Counted from the stretch's first letter, positions 22,085-31,047 are shown. The stretch is 38,928 nucleotides of DNA from Acidobacteriota bacterium (GCA_022826195.1 JAJDVI010000027.1:1-38928); one strand, 5' to 3'. Notes: generated by a model from the sequence alone, not told the origin. Translations and numbers: made by a program.

Positions 22085-23511
22085 GTCGAAACCGCGGGAC
22101 CGTCCTGGTCGTCGACGACGAGCAGGTGATGCGCGAGATCCTCGAGGCGCTGTTGCGCCAGGCCGGCTACGCGGTGCGGCTCGCGGAAAACGGCGAGCAG
22201 GGGATTCGGATCGTGGATCGGGAACCGATCGATCTGGCCGTGGTGGACGTGATGCTCCCGGACATCTCCGGGCTCAAGGTCCTGGAACGAATCCGGGAGA
22301 TCGATCCCGAGATCACGGTCGTGATGCTGACCGCCTTCGCTTCGGTCGAGACCGCGGTGACCGCGATCAAGTGCGGCGCCTTCGACTATCTGACCAAGCC
22401 GTTCAAGAACGACGAGGTGCTGAACCTCGTCGGCAACGGGGTGCGCCAGCGGCGCCTCGCGCGGGAGAACCGTTCGCTGCGCGAACAACTGGTCCGCCGC
22501 GAGCGATTCGACGAACTGGTGGGGAAGTCACCGCGCATGCAGGAGGTGTACGCGCTCATCGAACAGGTGGCCGGATCCCGGTCCAACGTGCTGATCACCG
22601 GCGAGAGCGGCACCGGGAAGGAACTGGTCGCGAAAGCGATCCACCGCCTCAGCCCGCGCAAGAAGCGCCCGTTCGTCACCGTCCACTCCGGAAGCCTCCC
22701 GCCCGAACTGCTCGAGAGCAACCTCTTCGGCCACCTCAAGGGAGCCTTCACCGGCGCGGTGGCGCCCAAGAAGGGACTCTTCGAGATCGCCGACGGGGGC
22801 AGCATCTTCTTCGACGAGATCGGCACCGTGCACGTGGACACCCAGGCGAAGCTGCTCCGGGTGATCCAGGAGAAGGAGTTCATGAACCTCGGCGGGGTCG
22901 AGACGATCAAGGTGGACGTCCGGGTGATCGCCGCCACCAACACCGACCTGAAGCGGCTGGCCGACCAGGGCAAGTTCCGCGAGGACCTCTACTTCCGGCT
23001 CGACGTCATCAACGTCCACCTCCCGCCGCTCCGGGACCGCCGGGAGGACATCCCCGCACTCGCCCAGCACTTCCTCAGGAAGTACGGAGGCGAGAACGCG
23101 AAGAACCAGCTCTCCTTCTCGGCCGACGCCATGCAGGCGCTGCTCGACTGTCCGTGGCCCGGGAACGTGCGCCAGCTCGAGAACGCGGTCGAGCGGGCCG
23201 TGGTGCTGACGCCGGGCGACGAGATCGACATCTCGCTGCTGCCGGACGCCGTCCGGAGCCGGACATCACGGGCCTCGGTCGCCTCGGTTCCGCCGCTCGA
23301 GGACGGGGTCACGCTGCGCGAGTACATTTCCGAGGTGGAACGGCAGCTACTGCTCGAAACGCTCGACCGGGTCGGCGGCATTCAGAAGCGCGCCGCCGAG
23401 GTACTCGGTCTCAAACCCACCACCCTGAACGAGATGCTGAAGCGTCACGGAATCCGGTTCGGCCGGCGTCCGCCGGAGAGCTTCGGCTCCGTTCTTCGCG
23501 AGGCCCAGTGA
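22081..23511 (+). CDS. NtrC-family sigma-54-dependent response regulator
   Basis: A 476-aa regulator. The receiver domain is residues 1-125 with phospho-acceptor Asp56 (VVDVMLPD). The AAA+ domain has Walker A GESGTGKE at 174-181, the sigma-54-contacting GAFTGA at 221-226 and Walker B region SIFFDEIG. A C-terminal Fis-type HTH (VGGIQKRAAEVLGLKPTTLN) ends the protein. All functional motifs are intact. It is the partner of the kinase upstream (4-bp overlap) and overlaps the GWxTD gene by one base. Targets should have -24/-12 promoters with upstream enhancers; I found no clear site of this kind in the window. Confidence 0.95.
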   Translation: MSRNRGTVLVVDDEQVMREILEALLRQAGYAVRLAENGEQGIRIVDREPIDLAVVDVMLPDISGLKVLERIREIDPEITVVMLTAFASVETAVTAIKCGAFDYLTKPFKNDEVLNLVGNGVRQRRLARENRSLREQLVRRERFDELVGKSPRMQEVYALIEQVAGSRSNVLITGESGTGKELVAKAIHRLSPRKKRPFVTVHSGSLPPELLESNLFGHLKGAFTGAVAPKKGLFEIADGGSIFFDEIGTVHVDTQAKLLRVIQEKEFMNLGGVETIKVDVRVIAATNTDLKRLADQGKFREDLYFRLDVINVHLPPLRDRREDIPALAQHFLRKYGGENAKNQLSFSADAMQALLDCPWPGNVRQLENAVERAVVLTPGDEIDISLLPDAVRSRTSRASVASVPPLEDGVTLREYISEVERQLLLETLDRVGGIQKRAAEVLGLKPTTLNEMLKRHGIRFGRRPPESFGSVLREAQ

Positions 23512-25643
23512 TGACGACGGCGCGACGGATAGTGCGGCTCGCGGTTCTGCTGGCCGTCCTGCCGGCGGTGGCGATGGCCGCCCAGGAAGAGCTCAGCCGG
23601 GACGAGAAGCTCGAGCGGCTGCGCGAGGACCACCGCAAGTGGCTCGAGGAAGAGGTGGTCTACATCATCACCGACCGGGAGGAGGACGTGTTCCTCAGCC
23701 TCGAGACCCTCGAGGAGCGCACCCGCTTCATCGAGGTCTTCTGGGAGAAACGCGATCCGTACCCGGCGACCCCGGCGAACGAGTTCAAGGACGAGCACTA
23801 CGCCCGCATCGAATACGCGAACCAGTACCTCGGCCGGGACACCTTCCGGGAGGGCTGGCGCACCGATCGCGGCCGCTACTACATCCTCCTCGGCGAGCCG
23901 CGCGAACGGCATTCCTTCGACGGCTACAACGAGGTGGTTTCGTCCGAACTCTGGTTCTACCAGGGGGACGTGCAGAAGGGCCTGCCGTCGTTCTTCTATC
24001 TCGTCTTCTTCAAGCGCCACGACATCGGCGAATACCGGCTGTATCACCCCGTCGTGGACGGACCCCAGTCCCTGGTGCGGGGGCAGTACGCGCAGGGTCC
24101 CGGCCCCGAAGGAAACGTCCAGGCCTACGAGACCCTCCAGCGGATCGACGCCGAGCTCGCGAATGCCTCGCTCTCCTTCGACCCCTCGGAGCCGGGCGAC
24201 TGGACCTCGGGCCGGGCCTCGCTGGGGAGCGATCTCCTGATCGCGCGGGTCGAAGATTCGCCGCGGCGGGCGATCCGGACCGACTATGCCGACGCCTGGC
24301 TCCGCTACCGGGACCGGGTCTCGGCCGACTACTCGTTCAACTTCGTCCCCAGCCGGGGAGTGTTCGGAATCACCGGAGGCCCCGGCGGCACTCCGTTCGT
24401 CCATTTCAGCGTCGAGATCGATCCCCAGAACTTCACCCTCGAGACCGACGAGGACCAGACGTCGTTCTACACGACCCTCGACATCTCGGTCGAGGCCGTG
24501 AACGAGGACGACGTGGTGGTGCTGGCGATCGACCGCCCCGCCTACCTGGAACTCACGCCGGCGCAGGTCCGGGACGTCCAGGCGTCGCCTTTCGCGTACC
24601 AGGACAGCGTCCCCCTGCTGCCCGGGCAGTACGAGTTCAGCGTGATCGTCCGCAACCGCGCCGCCCAGCAGTTCACGGTGCTCGAGACGCAACTTGACAT
24701 CACCGGTCTGGGCGAGGCCGGCTCCTCCCGGCTCGCCGGAATCGTCGCCGGGTTCGACGGCACCGACCTGATGGAGGCGGAGAGCCCCGACGCGATCCGC
24801 ACGTTCCAGGTCGGGAGCGTTCGCGTCCAGCCGGCCGCGGACGGCCTCTTCGCCCTCGGGAACGTGCTCTACGCATTCGCGCACGTGATGGACCCCGGCG
24901 AGGACCGGCAGGTCCGGTTCCAGTTGCTCGGAGACGTTTCGGGCAGCCCCGAGGGGGAAGCTCTCGCCGAGCTGACCGAGAGCGTTCCCCCGCCCGGAGC
25001 GGTTCTCGCCCGGGTGCCGCTGGACCTCGGGGTCGGGGGAAGCTACTGGCTGCGAGCCCGGCTCGAGGACGCGGACGGGGCCCTGCTGGACCAGCGTGAC
25101 CGCCGGATCCAGGTCTCCCCGCGCGCCGGCGTGCCGCGTGCCGCGTTCGTGTACCGCCGCGGCTTCAATCCGGAGACTCCGGGTCTCCTCGCGCTGGTGC
25201 GGGGGGATCAGTACCTGACGCTGTCACGCTTCGACGACGCGCTTCGCGAGTACGAAGCGGCGGTGGCGTCCGGGAATCCGCAGTTGCCCGCGGCGCGCTG
25301 GAAGCTCGCCCATGGCTACATCCAGACGAGCCGGGTCGCCGACGCGGCAGCGCTGCTCGAGCCGATGGTCGAGCAGTTCCCGGAGGTCTTCGAGGTGGCG
25401 AGCGGCATCGGTTTCGTCCGCTACTTCCAGAACCGCTTCGAGGAGAGCGTGACCCACCTGGAGCACGCCCTTTCGCTGCGCACGCCGGGATTCGGACTGC
25501 TGAACGTCCTCGGAGACGCCTACGCCCAGGTCGGACGCCTCGACGAGGCACGCGCCACGTTCCAGCGCTCGCTGGAGATGAATCCCGAGCAGCCCTTCCT
25601 CCGCGAACGGCTCGCCGAGATCAGCGCACCGCCGCCCCGGTAG
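23511..25643 (+). CDS. exported GWxTD-domain protein with C-terminal TPR repeats
   Basis: A 710-aa protein with a signal peptide (RRIVRLAVLLAVLPAVAMAA). The N-terminal GWxTD domain includes FIEVFWEKRDPYPATPANEF and GWRTDRGRYYILLGEP, with GWRTD at residues 115-119. A beta-rich middle is followed by TPR-like helices from about residue 560 (QYLTLSRFDDALREYEAAV, LLNVLGDAYAQVGRLDEARA). GWxTD proteins are known mainly from Acidobacteriota and related phyla and have no assigned function. The ATG overlaps the regulator stop (TGATG), so the protein is made together with the kinase/regulator pair and may be its output or a feedback component. TPRs suggest a scaffold for a periplasmic complex. Confidence 0.88.
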   Translation: MTTARRIVRLAVLLAVLPAVAMAAQEELSRDEKLERLREDHRKWLEEEVVYIITDREEDVFLSLETLEERTRFIEVFWEKRDPYPATPANEFKDEHYARIEYANQYLGRDTFREGWRTDRGRYYILLGEPRERHSFDGYNEVVSSELWFYQGDVQKGLPSFFYLVFFKRHDIGEYRLYHPVVDGPQSLVRGQYAQGPGPEGNVQAYETLQRIDAELANASLSFDPSEPGDWTSGRASLGSDLLIARVEDSPRRAIRTDYADAWLRYRDRVSADYSFNFVPSRGVFGITGGPGGTPFVHFSVEIDPQNFTLETDEDQTSFYTTLDISVEAVNEDDVVVLAIDRPAYLELTPAQVRDVQASPFAYQDSVPLLPGQYEFSVIVRNRAAQQFTVLETQLDITGLGEAGSSRLAGIVAGFDGTDLMEAESPDAIRTFQVGSVRVQPAADGLFALGNVLYAFAHVMDPGEDRQVRFQLLGDVSGSPEGEALAELTESVPPPGAVLARVPLDLGVGGSYWLRARLEDADGALLDQRDRRIQVSPRAGVPRAAFVYRRGFNPETPGLLALVRGDQYLTLSRFDDALREYEAAVASGNPQLPAARWKLAHGYIQTSRVADAAALLEPMVEQFPEVFEVASGIGFVRYFQNRFEESVTHLEHALSLRTPGFGLLNVLGDAYAQVGRLDEARATFQRSLEMNPEQPFLRERLAEISAPPPR

Positions 25644-25649
25644 CAGCGC

Positions 25650-25699
25650 CGGCTTGGAACGCCGGTCTCCAGACCGGCACAGCGGCGCTCCGCGCCGCG
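25650..25699 (+). repeat. 50-bp two-hairpin intergenic repeat, copy 3
   Basis: Nearly identical to copy 2 (18949-18998): CGGCTTGGAACGCCGGT, hairpin 1 GCCGGTCT-CC-AGACCGGC, then GCGGCG-CTCCG-CGCCGC. It begins 7 bp after the GWxTD stop and ends 44 bp before the stop of the convergent receptor gene, so it probably serves as a terminator for one or both genes. Confidence 0.75.
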
Positions 25700-25742
25700 G
25701 CTGCTCGACGCTGATTCGCGTAGGGGGGCCGCAGCGCGTCCC

Positions 25743-28646
25743 TCAGAACCGCAGCCGCACTCCCACCCTCGCGACCCGCGGCGGCAGGATGCCGACCACG
25801 GCCCCGAAGGAATCGTCGCGGGATCCCTCGCCCACCACGTTGTTCAGGTTCAGCGCGTTGAAGACGTCGAAGTAGGTGGAGAACTCGGCTTCGCCGGGCA
25901 GGTCCAGCCGATGGTCGAGGCGGAAGTCGAGCAGGGGCACCGCGGGTGAGCGCGCCGCGCCGGGCGGTTCCACGATCACCTCGGTGCTGCCCTGCGGGAG
26001 AGGCCTTCCGTCCAGCGTCCGGGTGAAGATGACGGACCGGTAGTTGGGCCAACCGGAGTGCGCCCGGAAGGAGCCCGCCACCGCGAAGCCCCAGGGCAGG
26101 CGGTAGCTCCCCGACACCCGGGCGATGAACGGACGATCCCAGAACGTCGGGCCCTCGTGGAGGTCCCCGTGATTCGGGTTGTTCAGGAGTGGGCCGGGGA
26201 ATCCGGTGGCCTCGTCGATCTGGTCCCCGGGACCGGGCAGCCACCCGATCGAGCGGCTCACGGTCACCGAGGCCAGGAGTTGCCAGCCCGCCGCGTACCG
26301 CTTCCGGGCTTCGAGGATGAGCCCCTGATAGCTGGACCCGATGCCCGGGTTGTACAGCCGGAAGCGGCTCTGCCCGAGGGTCGCGGGATCCTGGAGCCAG
26401 AGCTCGATCGGGACGTCGTCCTCGCTGCCGCGGACGAAGTCGCGGCCCGGATCGAGGTGGGGAACCGGGTACCAGGCGCTCGCCGGGACACCGACATCCG
26501 TGTCCTCGAGGAGGTTGCTCTCGCGGCGCAGGATGCCGGTCAGGCCAAGGGTGATTCCCCACGGGATCTCTCGATGGATCCCGAGCGTCAGCTCATCGGT
26601 GGAGGGCTGCTTCAGCTCCGGGTCCACCTCGTTCAACACCGGTATGAAAACGCTCAGCGGCGAGGTGAAGTCGACCTCGCCCTCGTCCACCACCGAGTTG
26701 AAGTTGCGGTCGTCGAACCGGAACTTGGCCGAAGCGCGCGCATTCGGGTTCGCGTAGCCGGGAACCGTCACCCCGAGCTGGTGCAGGTAACGCCCGGCGC
26801 TCAGGCGGACCTGAGTGCGGCCGTCTCCGGTGAGTTGGTAGTTGATTCCGAGCCGCGGGGCGATCCCCAGCCAGGAAACGAGATTGGAGTCTCCGGCCGT
26901 TTGCCGCGGAATCCCGAAGCGGCTGAACGCCTCGGTCCACGCCCCGGTCTCGTTTTCCTGGTCGGGGTATCCGCCCCCCCACCAGTCCGCGCGGAGCCCG
27001 ACCTCCAGGACGAGCCGTCCCCGCACGAGGGTGTCCTGCGCGTAGAGCCCCACGTTGCGGGTGAAGTTCCGGACGGCTACCGGATCGTTGTAGAGCGTGA
27101 CCTCGATGGGGCGCACGCGATCGTGGATGTAGACGATGCCGCGGTGCAGGTCATAGGTGGTCCGCACGGGATTCACCGTTGTTTCCAGCCCCAACTTGAA
27201 CTCGTTCGTGCCCCCGAAGAGCCCGTCCCGGAACAGGGTCGCCGTAGCGTTCGCCTGCCACCGGTCGCGTTCGTAGATGGTGTTGGTTCCCGAACCCCCG
27301 TACCAGACGCCGGTATTCAGTTCCCAGCGCGAAACGTTCGGCTCCCGATCAGGTTGCTGGCCGTACGGAAAGTAGAGATCCAGCCGGCTGGCCCGCGCCT
27401 CGACCAGGAGTGATTCGCCGAAGACGCCCGACCACGAAAGCTGTCCGAGCGCGGTGGTGGAGTCCTGATGGAACGTCGTTTCCGGACGGGGACGGAACAG
27501 GCTCGCTCCGCGATAGGGCCGGAACTTGTCGTTGCGATAGAAGAACAGTCCCAGCTCGTGGCCTTCCGCCACCTTGAAGCTGGTCCGGGCCAGGATGTTG
27601 TCGAGTTCGGTCAGGTCCACACCGGGCTCGCCGCCTTCGAAGAAAAAGCCCGGCAGGAACGGTTCGACCCGGAAGCGCGAAATGTTGAGGTAGAACCAGG
27701 CGCGGTCCCGGAGGATGGGGCCGCCCAGGTCGGCGCTCCAGTCGGCCAACTCCTTCAGCCGGTTCGCCTGTCCGACTCCCCGGGCCCGGAGCGCGTCGTC
27801 GAGGTTCTGCGCCTGGAAGCGCTCATGCTCGTAGAAGAAGTTGCCGCTGCCGGCGAACCGGTTGGTGCCCCTTCGGGTAACGATGTTGAGAAACACGCCC
27901 GGGGTCTGGATCTCGGCGCGATGACCGGCCGTCGAGACCTCCACTTCCTCGAAGCTGTCGAAGGAGTAGTAGGCGATGCTGGCGCCCATCGCCGCGGGGT
28001 CCGTCACGTTGACGCCGTTCAGGTAGTACTGGTTCTGCGTCCACGCGGAGCCGGCGGCGGAAAAGAGCGACTGCTGGCCGCTTTCGGCTCCGCCGACGTT
28101 GATCTTGGACATCATGATCCCCGGCGTCTGTTCGAGCACCGTCCAGATGTCCCGGGTGTTGGGCAGGTCCTCCAGCACCGGCCGGTCGACGGTTTCCCGG
28201 ACGCCGCTGCCGCGGAGATCCAGCGGTTGGCGGGACAGTGCGGTCACGTTCTCCGTGATGCCCGCGATGACAAGCTGCAGCCGGACTTCCACGACGGACC
28301 CCGCCTCCACCAGCACCTCGGCCGGCGCCGAATCCGCAAACCCCGGGTGGGTTGCCGCGATGGCCCACGTCCCCGGCTGGAGGCCCGCAAAACCAAACCG
28401 GCCCGATGGCCCGGCGGTCTGTTCCCGCCGGACGCCGCGCCCGACGAGCACGAGGGATACCCGGGCTCCCGGCAGGACTCCACCGGTGCCGTCAAGCACC
28501 ACGCCGCCCACGCCGCCCGTCGGCTGCGCGCCATCGGCCGGAAGCGACATCCCGAGCGCCAGCGCCAGAACGGCGGCTCCGACACGGCCGCGGCGGGCCG
28601 GCGGCGCGGCGGAGAGGGAGGGATTCGAATGAAACATGGAAGTCAT
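25743..28646 (-). CDS. TonB-dependent receptor with carboxypeptidase regulatory-like domain
   Basis: A 967-aa outer-membrane receptor. A signal peptide (GAAVLALALGMSLPADGA) precedes a regulatory-like Ig domain at about residues 45-130 (VGGVVLDGTGGVLPGARVSL). A plug domain follows (RPVLEDLPNTRDIWTVLEQT, YYLNGVNVTDPAAM, FLNIVTRRGTNRFAGSGNFF), then a 22-strand-type barrel ending RVGVRLRF. It should import a bulky substrate (glycan, peptide or siderophore) with energy from TonB. In this bacterial group such Oar-like proteins are numerous. ATG 28646 has AGGACC about 9 nt upstream; a second ATG lies 3 codons on. No SusD-like partner is adjacent, so the substrate is unknown. Confidence 0.93.
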   Translation of the reverse strand: MTSMFHSNPSLSAAPPARRGRVGAAVLALALGMSLPADGAQPTGGVGGVVLDGTGGVLPGARVSLVLVGRGVRREQTAGPSGRFGFAGLQPGTWAIAATHPGFADSAPAEVLVEAGSVVEVRLQLVIAGITENVTALSRQPLDLRGSGVRETVDRPVLEDLPNTRDIWTVLEQTPGIMMSKINVGGAESGQQSLFSAAGSAWTQNQYYLNGVNVTDPAAMGASIAYYSFDSFEEVEVSTAGHRAEIQTPGVFLNIVTRRGTNRFAGSGNFFYEHERFQAQNLDDALRARGVGQANRLKELADWSADLGGPILRDRAWFYLNISRFRVEPFLPGFFFEGGEPGVDLTELDNILARTSFKVAEGHELGLFFYRNDKFRPYRGASLFRPRPETTFHQDSTTALGQLSWSGVFGESLLVEARASRLDLYFPYGQQPDREPNVSRWELNTGVWYGGSGTNTIYERDRWQANATATLFRDGLFGGTNEFKLGLETTVNPVRTTYDLHRGIVYIHDRVRPIEVTLYNDPVAVRNFTRNVGLYAQDTLVRGRLVLEVGLRADWWGGGYPDQENETGAWTEAFSRFGIPRQTAGDSNLVSWLGIAPRLGINYQLTGDGRTQVRLSAGRYLHQLGVTVPGYANPNARASAKFRFDDRNFNSVVDEGEVDFTSPLSVFIPVLNEVDPELKQPSTDELTLGIHREIPWGITLGLTGILRRESNLLEDTDVGVPASAWYPVPHLDPGRDFVRGSEDDVPIELWLQDPATLGQSRFRLYNPGIGSSYQGLILEARKRYAAGWQLLASVTVSRSIGWLPGPGDQIDEATGFPGPLLNNPNHGDLHEGPTFWDRPFIARVSGSYRLPWGFAVAGSFRAHSGWPNYRSVIFTRTLDGRPLPQGSTEVIVEPPGAARSPAVPLLDFRLDHRLDLPGEAEFSTYFDVFNALNLNNVVGEGSRDDSFGAVVGILPPRVARVGVRLRF

Positions 28647-28745
28647 TGGAAATAGGTCCTATAGGAACCAATAGATGGAACTCCGCCCCACGTCTATCCC
28701 AACGGGGATCGTTAGCCAAGTCACGACAGTGCCATCCGGCGCGGG

Positions 28746-28772
28746 TAACCGTTCCCCCGTTCCCCCGTTCCC
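28746..28772 (+). repeat. short tandem repeat CGTTCCCC
   Basis: Three tandem units of an 8-bp motif (CCGTTCCC, with the third shortened) directly precede the 25-bp dispersed repeat, as if part of that element had been duplicated. Confidence 0.6.
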
Positions 28773-28797
28773 GTAATCGTTCGTTCGTGGGTGTATG
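28773..28797 (+). repeat. 25-bp dispersed repeat, copy 2
   Basis: GTAATC followed by GTTCGTTCGTGGGTGTATG. It differs from the other copies at three positions or fewer. It lies between the TonB-receptor promoter region and a decayed coding fragment that stops 11 bp away. Confidence 0.7.
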
Positions 28798-28807
28798 AGG
28801 GTCGACT

Positions 28808-28945
28808 CTATCGGTTGAGGATGGCCTTCCAGTTCCCTCGGAGGGGGTGGAGCCAGATGTTCTTCTTGGGCTTGTCGTAGAGGTTGTTGATGTCGTATCG
28901 CCCGCAGCCACGCTCTTCCGACGCGGCTGTCCTGTGGCAAACCCG
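28808..28945 (-). pseudogene. C-terminal remnant of an unidentified gene
   Basis: Read on the minus strand into the TAG at 28808-28810, one frame gives GCGRYDINNLYDKPKKNIWL followed by HPLRGNWKAILNR and the stop. The residue mix (Asn, Tyr, Lys, Trp, Ile) is unlike random high-GC frames and looks like the end of a real protein, but there is no start and the frame becomes unlike protein upstream of about 28920. I do not recognise the family. The rest of 28647-28984 holds the repeats above and probably the TonB-receptor promoter. Confidence 0.4.
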
Positions 28946-28984
28946 GATTCGCAGTCCGCACGGGCGGGTTTGGTCGGCCCTACT

Positions 28985-29893
28985 TCAGCGACGCACGAAC
29001 CGTTGCCGGCGCAGGAACCCCACCGTCCGCGCCGCGCATTCCACCGGCTTTTCGAGCTGCGCGAGGTGCGTCGTGCCAGGCAGGAATTCGTAGTCCACCG
29101 ACGCCGCGGCTATCGGGCTACACGGCGGAATGAAATAGTGCTGCAGCGCAGGGTCCGCCCCGATCACCTTGACAGGGATCGGAAGCGCGTCGAGGTCTAC
29201 CATCCGTGCGAACCCGGGGAGCGCGGCCATAACCGCCGCCTCGTGCTCGCGCGGACAGCGAAGCTCGAATCCGCCCCCGGGAACCGGGCGGAGCGTGGCG
29301 CCCGCCATCCAGCGGAGGACGCCGGGAACCACGCGCGAAAGAGCAGGCTGGGGGCGCATCAGCTCGATGAACTCCTCTTCGGTACGGAACCGGGCGGCGC
29401 GGATGCGGGTCCGCTGGGCGGCCTGTTGGCAGGCCGCATCAAAGCTCCACTGCGCGGCGGCCGTCGGGTGAAGGGAAGGGTCAAAAAGGACGAGCGCTTC
29501 GTAAGAGGTGCCGAGCGACGGTGACAGCAGGCTCGCCAGGCACGACACGGAGTGGAAGATGCCGGCCCGCGGCCGGGCGCCGAAGGCGCGGTCCACCGCC
29601 TGCCCGACGGCTTCCAGGTCCCGACAGAACGCAGGGATCGTGTGCCCGGCGATGTCTCCCACCGGGTTCCGGCCATGATTCCGGAGGTCGAACAGGACAA
29701 GATCGAAAACTTCCAGCAGGAGTGACCAGAACGGGTAGTAGAGATCGATGGCGAGTCCGTTGCCGTGGCTCAGCAGCAGGCGCGGACCATCCGGTTTTCC
29801 AAAGCGCCGCACCGGCGTGGCGACCCCGTCATCCAGCCGGACCTCGATCGTGCACGCCGGCCGCGGCAGCGCTGCCGATGCGAGAGTGTCCAT
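28985..29893 (-). CDS. alpha/beta-fold hydrolase with unusual nucleophile elbow
   Basis: A 302-aa soluble protein. RLLLSHGNGLAIDLYYPFW gives the oxyanion-hole HG motif, VLFDLRNHGRNP the strand before the cap, and GTTHLAQLEKP the catalytic-His loop, all typical of alpha/beta hydrolases. The nucleophile site near Ser115 reads IFHSVSCLA in place of the usual G-H-S-x-G-G: both glycines are replaced (Phe and Ser). The enzyme may have altered activity or be inactive. I chose ATG 29893; the frame is open to 30004, but that part looks non-coding. It is monocistronic, flanked by repeat-rich, gene-poor DNA. Confidence 0.75.
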   Translation of the reverse strand: MDTLASAALPRPACTIEVRLDDGVATPVRRFGKPDGPRLLLSHGNGLAIDLYYPFWSLLLEVFDLVLFDLRNHGRNPVGDIAGHTIPAFCRDLEAVGQAVDRAFGARPRAGIFHSVSCLASLLSPSLGTSYEALVLFDPSLHPTAAAQWSFDAACQQAAQRTRIRAARFRTEEEFIELMRPQPALSRVVPGVLRWMAGATLRPVPGGGFELRCPREHEAAVMAALPGFARMVDLDALPIPVKVIGADPALQHYFIPPCSPIAAASVDYEFLPGTTHLAQLEKPVECAARTVGFLRRQRFVRR

Positions 29894-30360
29894 CGGAGAT
29901 TCGATCGGTACCCGGTGCGGTCCGGGCCGGGCTCCCCCTCCCGGTCGGATCAGGGCGTCAGTTGCTCTTGTCTTCCGGCAAAGCCAAGGCCGCGCAATAG
30001 GCACCTAGAGTCATTGACTTCGATCGTTTGTTCTACTCCTTATCGCTTCCTGGTCCCGCACGTCGCCGACGGTCGGTTCCATGGCGGCAGCCTCCGCGCC
30101 ACTCAACTCCCGAACAGGCGGCGTCTGGCCACGGACAACTGTCCCTGATTGTACGCAAACCCTTTCCGCGTGGGACTGCGGTTAGAAGGCCGTTTCAGCA
30201 TGCAACGCCAATTCCCCGCGTCCATAGCAACCAGACGCCCATACAACCAGAGTCCAAGTGCGTTGGCTCTCCTGACGCGCGCCGAGGAGGCGAACCGAGA
30301 ACATGGTGTCACAGTGGCCAAGTGTCTTGGAGAGCGGGCGCATGCTAGGGTTTAGTCACG

Positions 30361-30385
30361 GTAACTGTTCGGTCGTGGGTGTATG
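30361..30385 (+). repeat. 25-bp dispersed repeat, copy 3
   Basis: GTAACT followed by GTTCGGTCGTGGGTGTATG, lying in the gene-poor stretch between the hydrolase and the RND permease. Its core is identical to copy 1. Confidence 0.7.
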
Positions 30386-30565
30386 GACATGGAGTTGACC
30401 CAGCCCGACCGCGCCATCGGCATTCTGAGAAAACCGACGCAGGCCGACTAGCTAGCTAACGCGCCCTCCACGGCCAGCGCATTCTTCGCCTGCCGGATCG
30501 CCGCTAGTTCCTGGCGCCAAAACGTTCTGCGGGGGGCCGGCTCCGCCCATTACAACTCGTCCCCA

Positions 30566-30835
30566 CTACTTTTCTCCGCCGCGCGGGTTCGCACGGCGGC
30601 CACCCCGTTGTCGTCCCAATTCCCTCATGACCGAACGGTTATCGGCGAGGGCATGAATCGGCGTGGAGAGCGCGGCACCCGGATAGGCGGCGCACGAATC
30701 GAACCATTCCGGCGGCGAGGAACTGGCGAAGATGAGTTCCTCGCGTTGGGTCAGCGCAGCGTGGAAGTCGGCGTCGTCCTTATCCGTCCCCGCGGTGACC
30801 AGTTCATGGACCCGCTCCTCCGGTATGCCCGCCAG
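30566..30835 (-). pseudogene. decayed coding fragment, unidentified
   Basis: One minus-strand frame reads LAGIPEERVHELVTAGTDKD, then DADFHAALTQREELIFAS, and continues to a stop at 30566. It begins straight after a stop codon with no start. Just upstream, another frame reads LAKRDIEHATKGGPLATLRS, which could be the same gene before a frameshift near 30836. The acidic, helix-like composition suggests real ancestry. Family not recognised. Confidence 0.3.
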
Positions 30836-31047
30836 TCACTCGACCGCAGCGTCGCGAGCGGACCTCCCTTGGTGGCGTGCTCGATGTCGCGCTTCGCCAG
30901 CTCGGGATAGGTCCGGTGCTCCCCAGCATAACCTGGGACGATTGACGCGGGGAATCAGCGGCATCGGTGCAGTCCGTTCTGGCCCCCCGCAAACTTCGAT
31001 CGGCGCCGCTCACCATTATCCCGAACGGTTCTGACGGGTCGTGCGGC

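Larger units (their letters stand above)
30005..31047. other. gene-poor accessory stretch with decayed fragments
   Basis: No intact gene is convincing over 1.0 kb. It holds a copy of the 25-bp repeat (30361-30385) and a partial copy (TAACCGTTCGGTC on the minus strand near 30629-30641). On the minus strand one frame gives TFWRQELAAIRQAKNALAVE and soon stops near 30450, which looks like the end of a dead gene. A second decayed frame occupies 30566-30835. Short plus-strand frames are weak. It looks like a site where genes have been inserted and lost. Confidence 0.5.
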
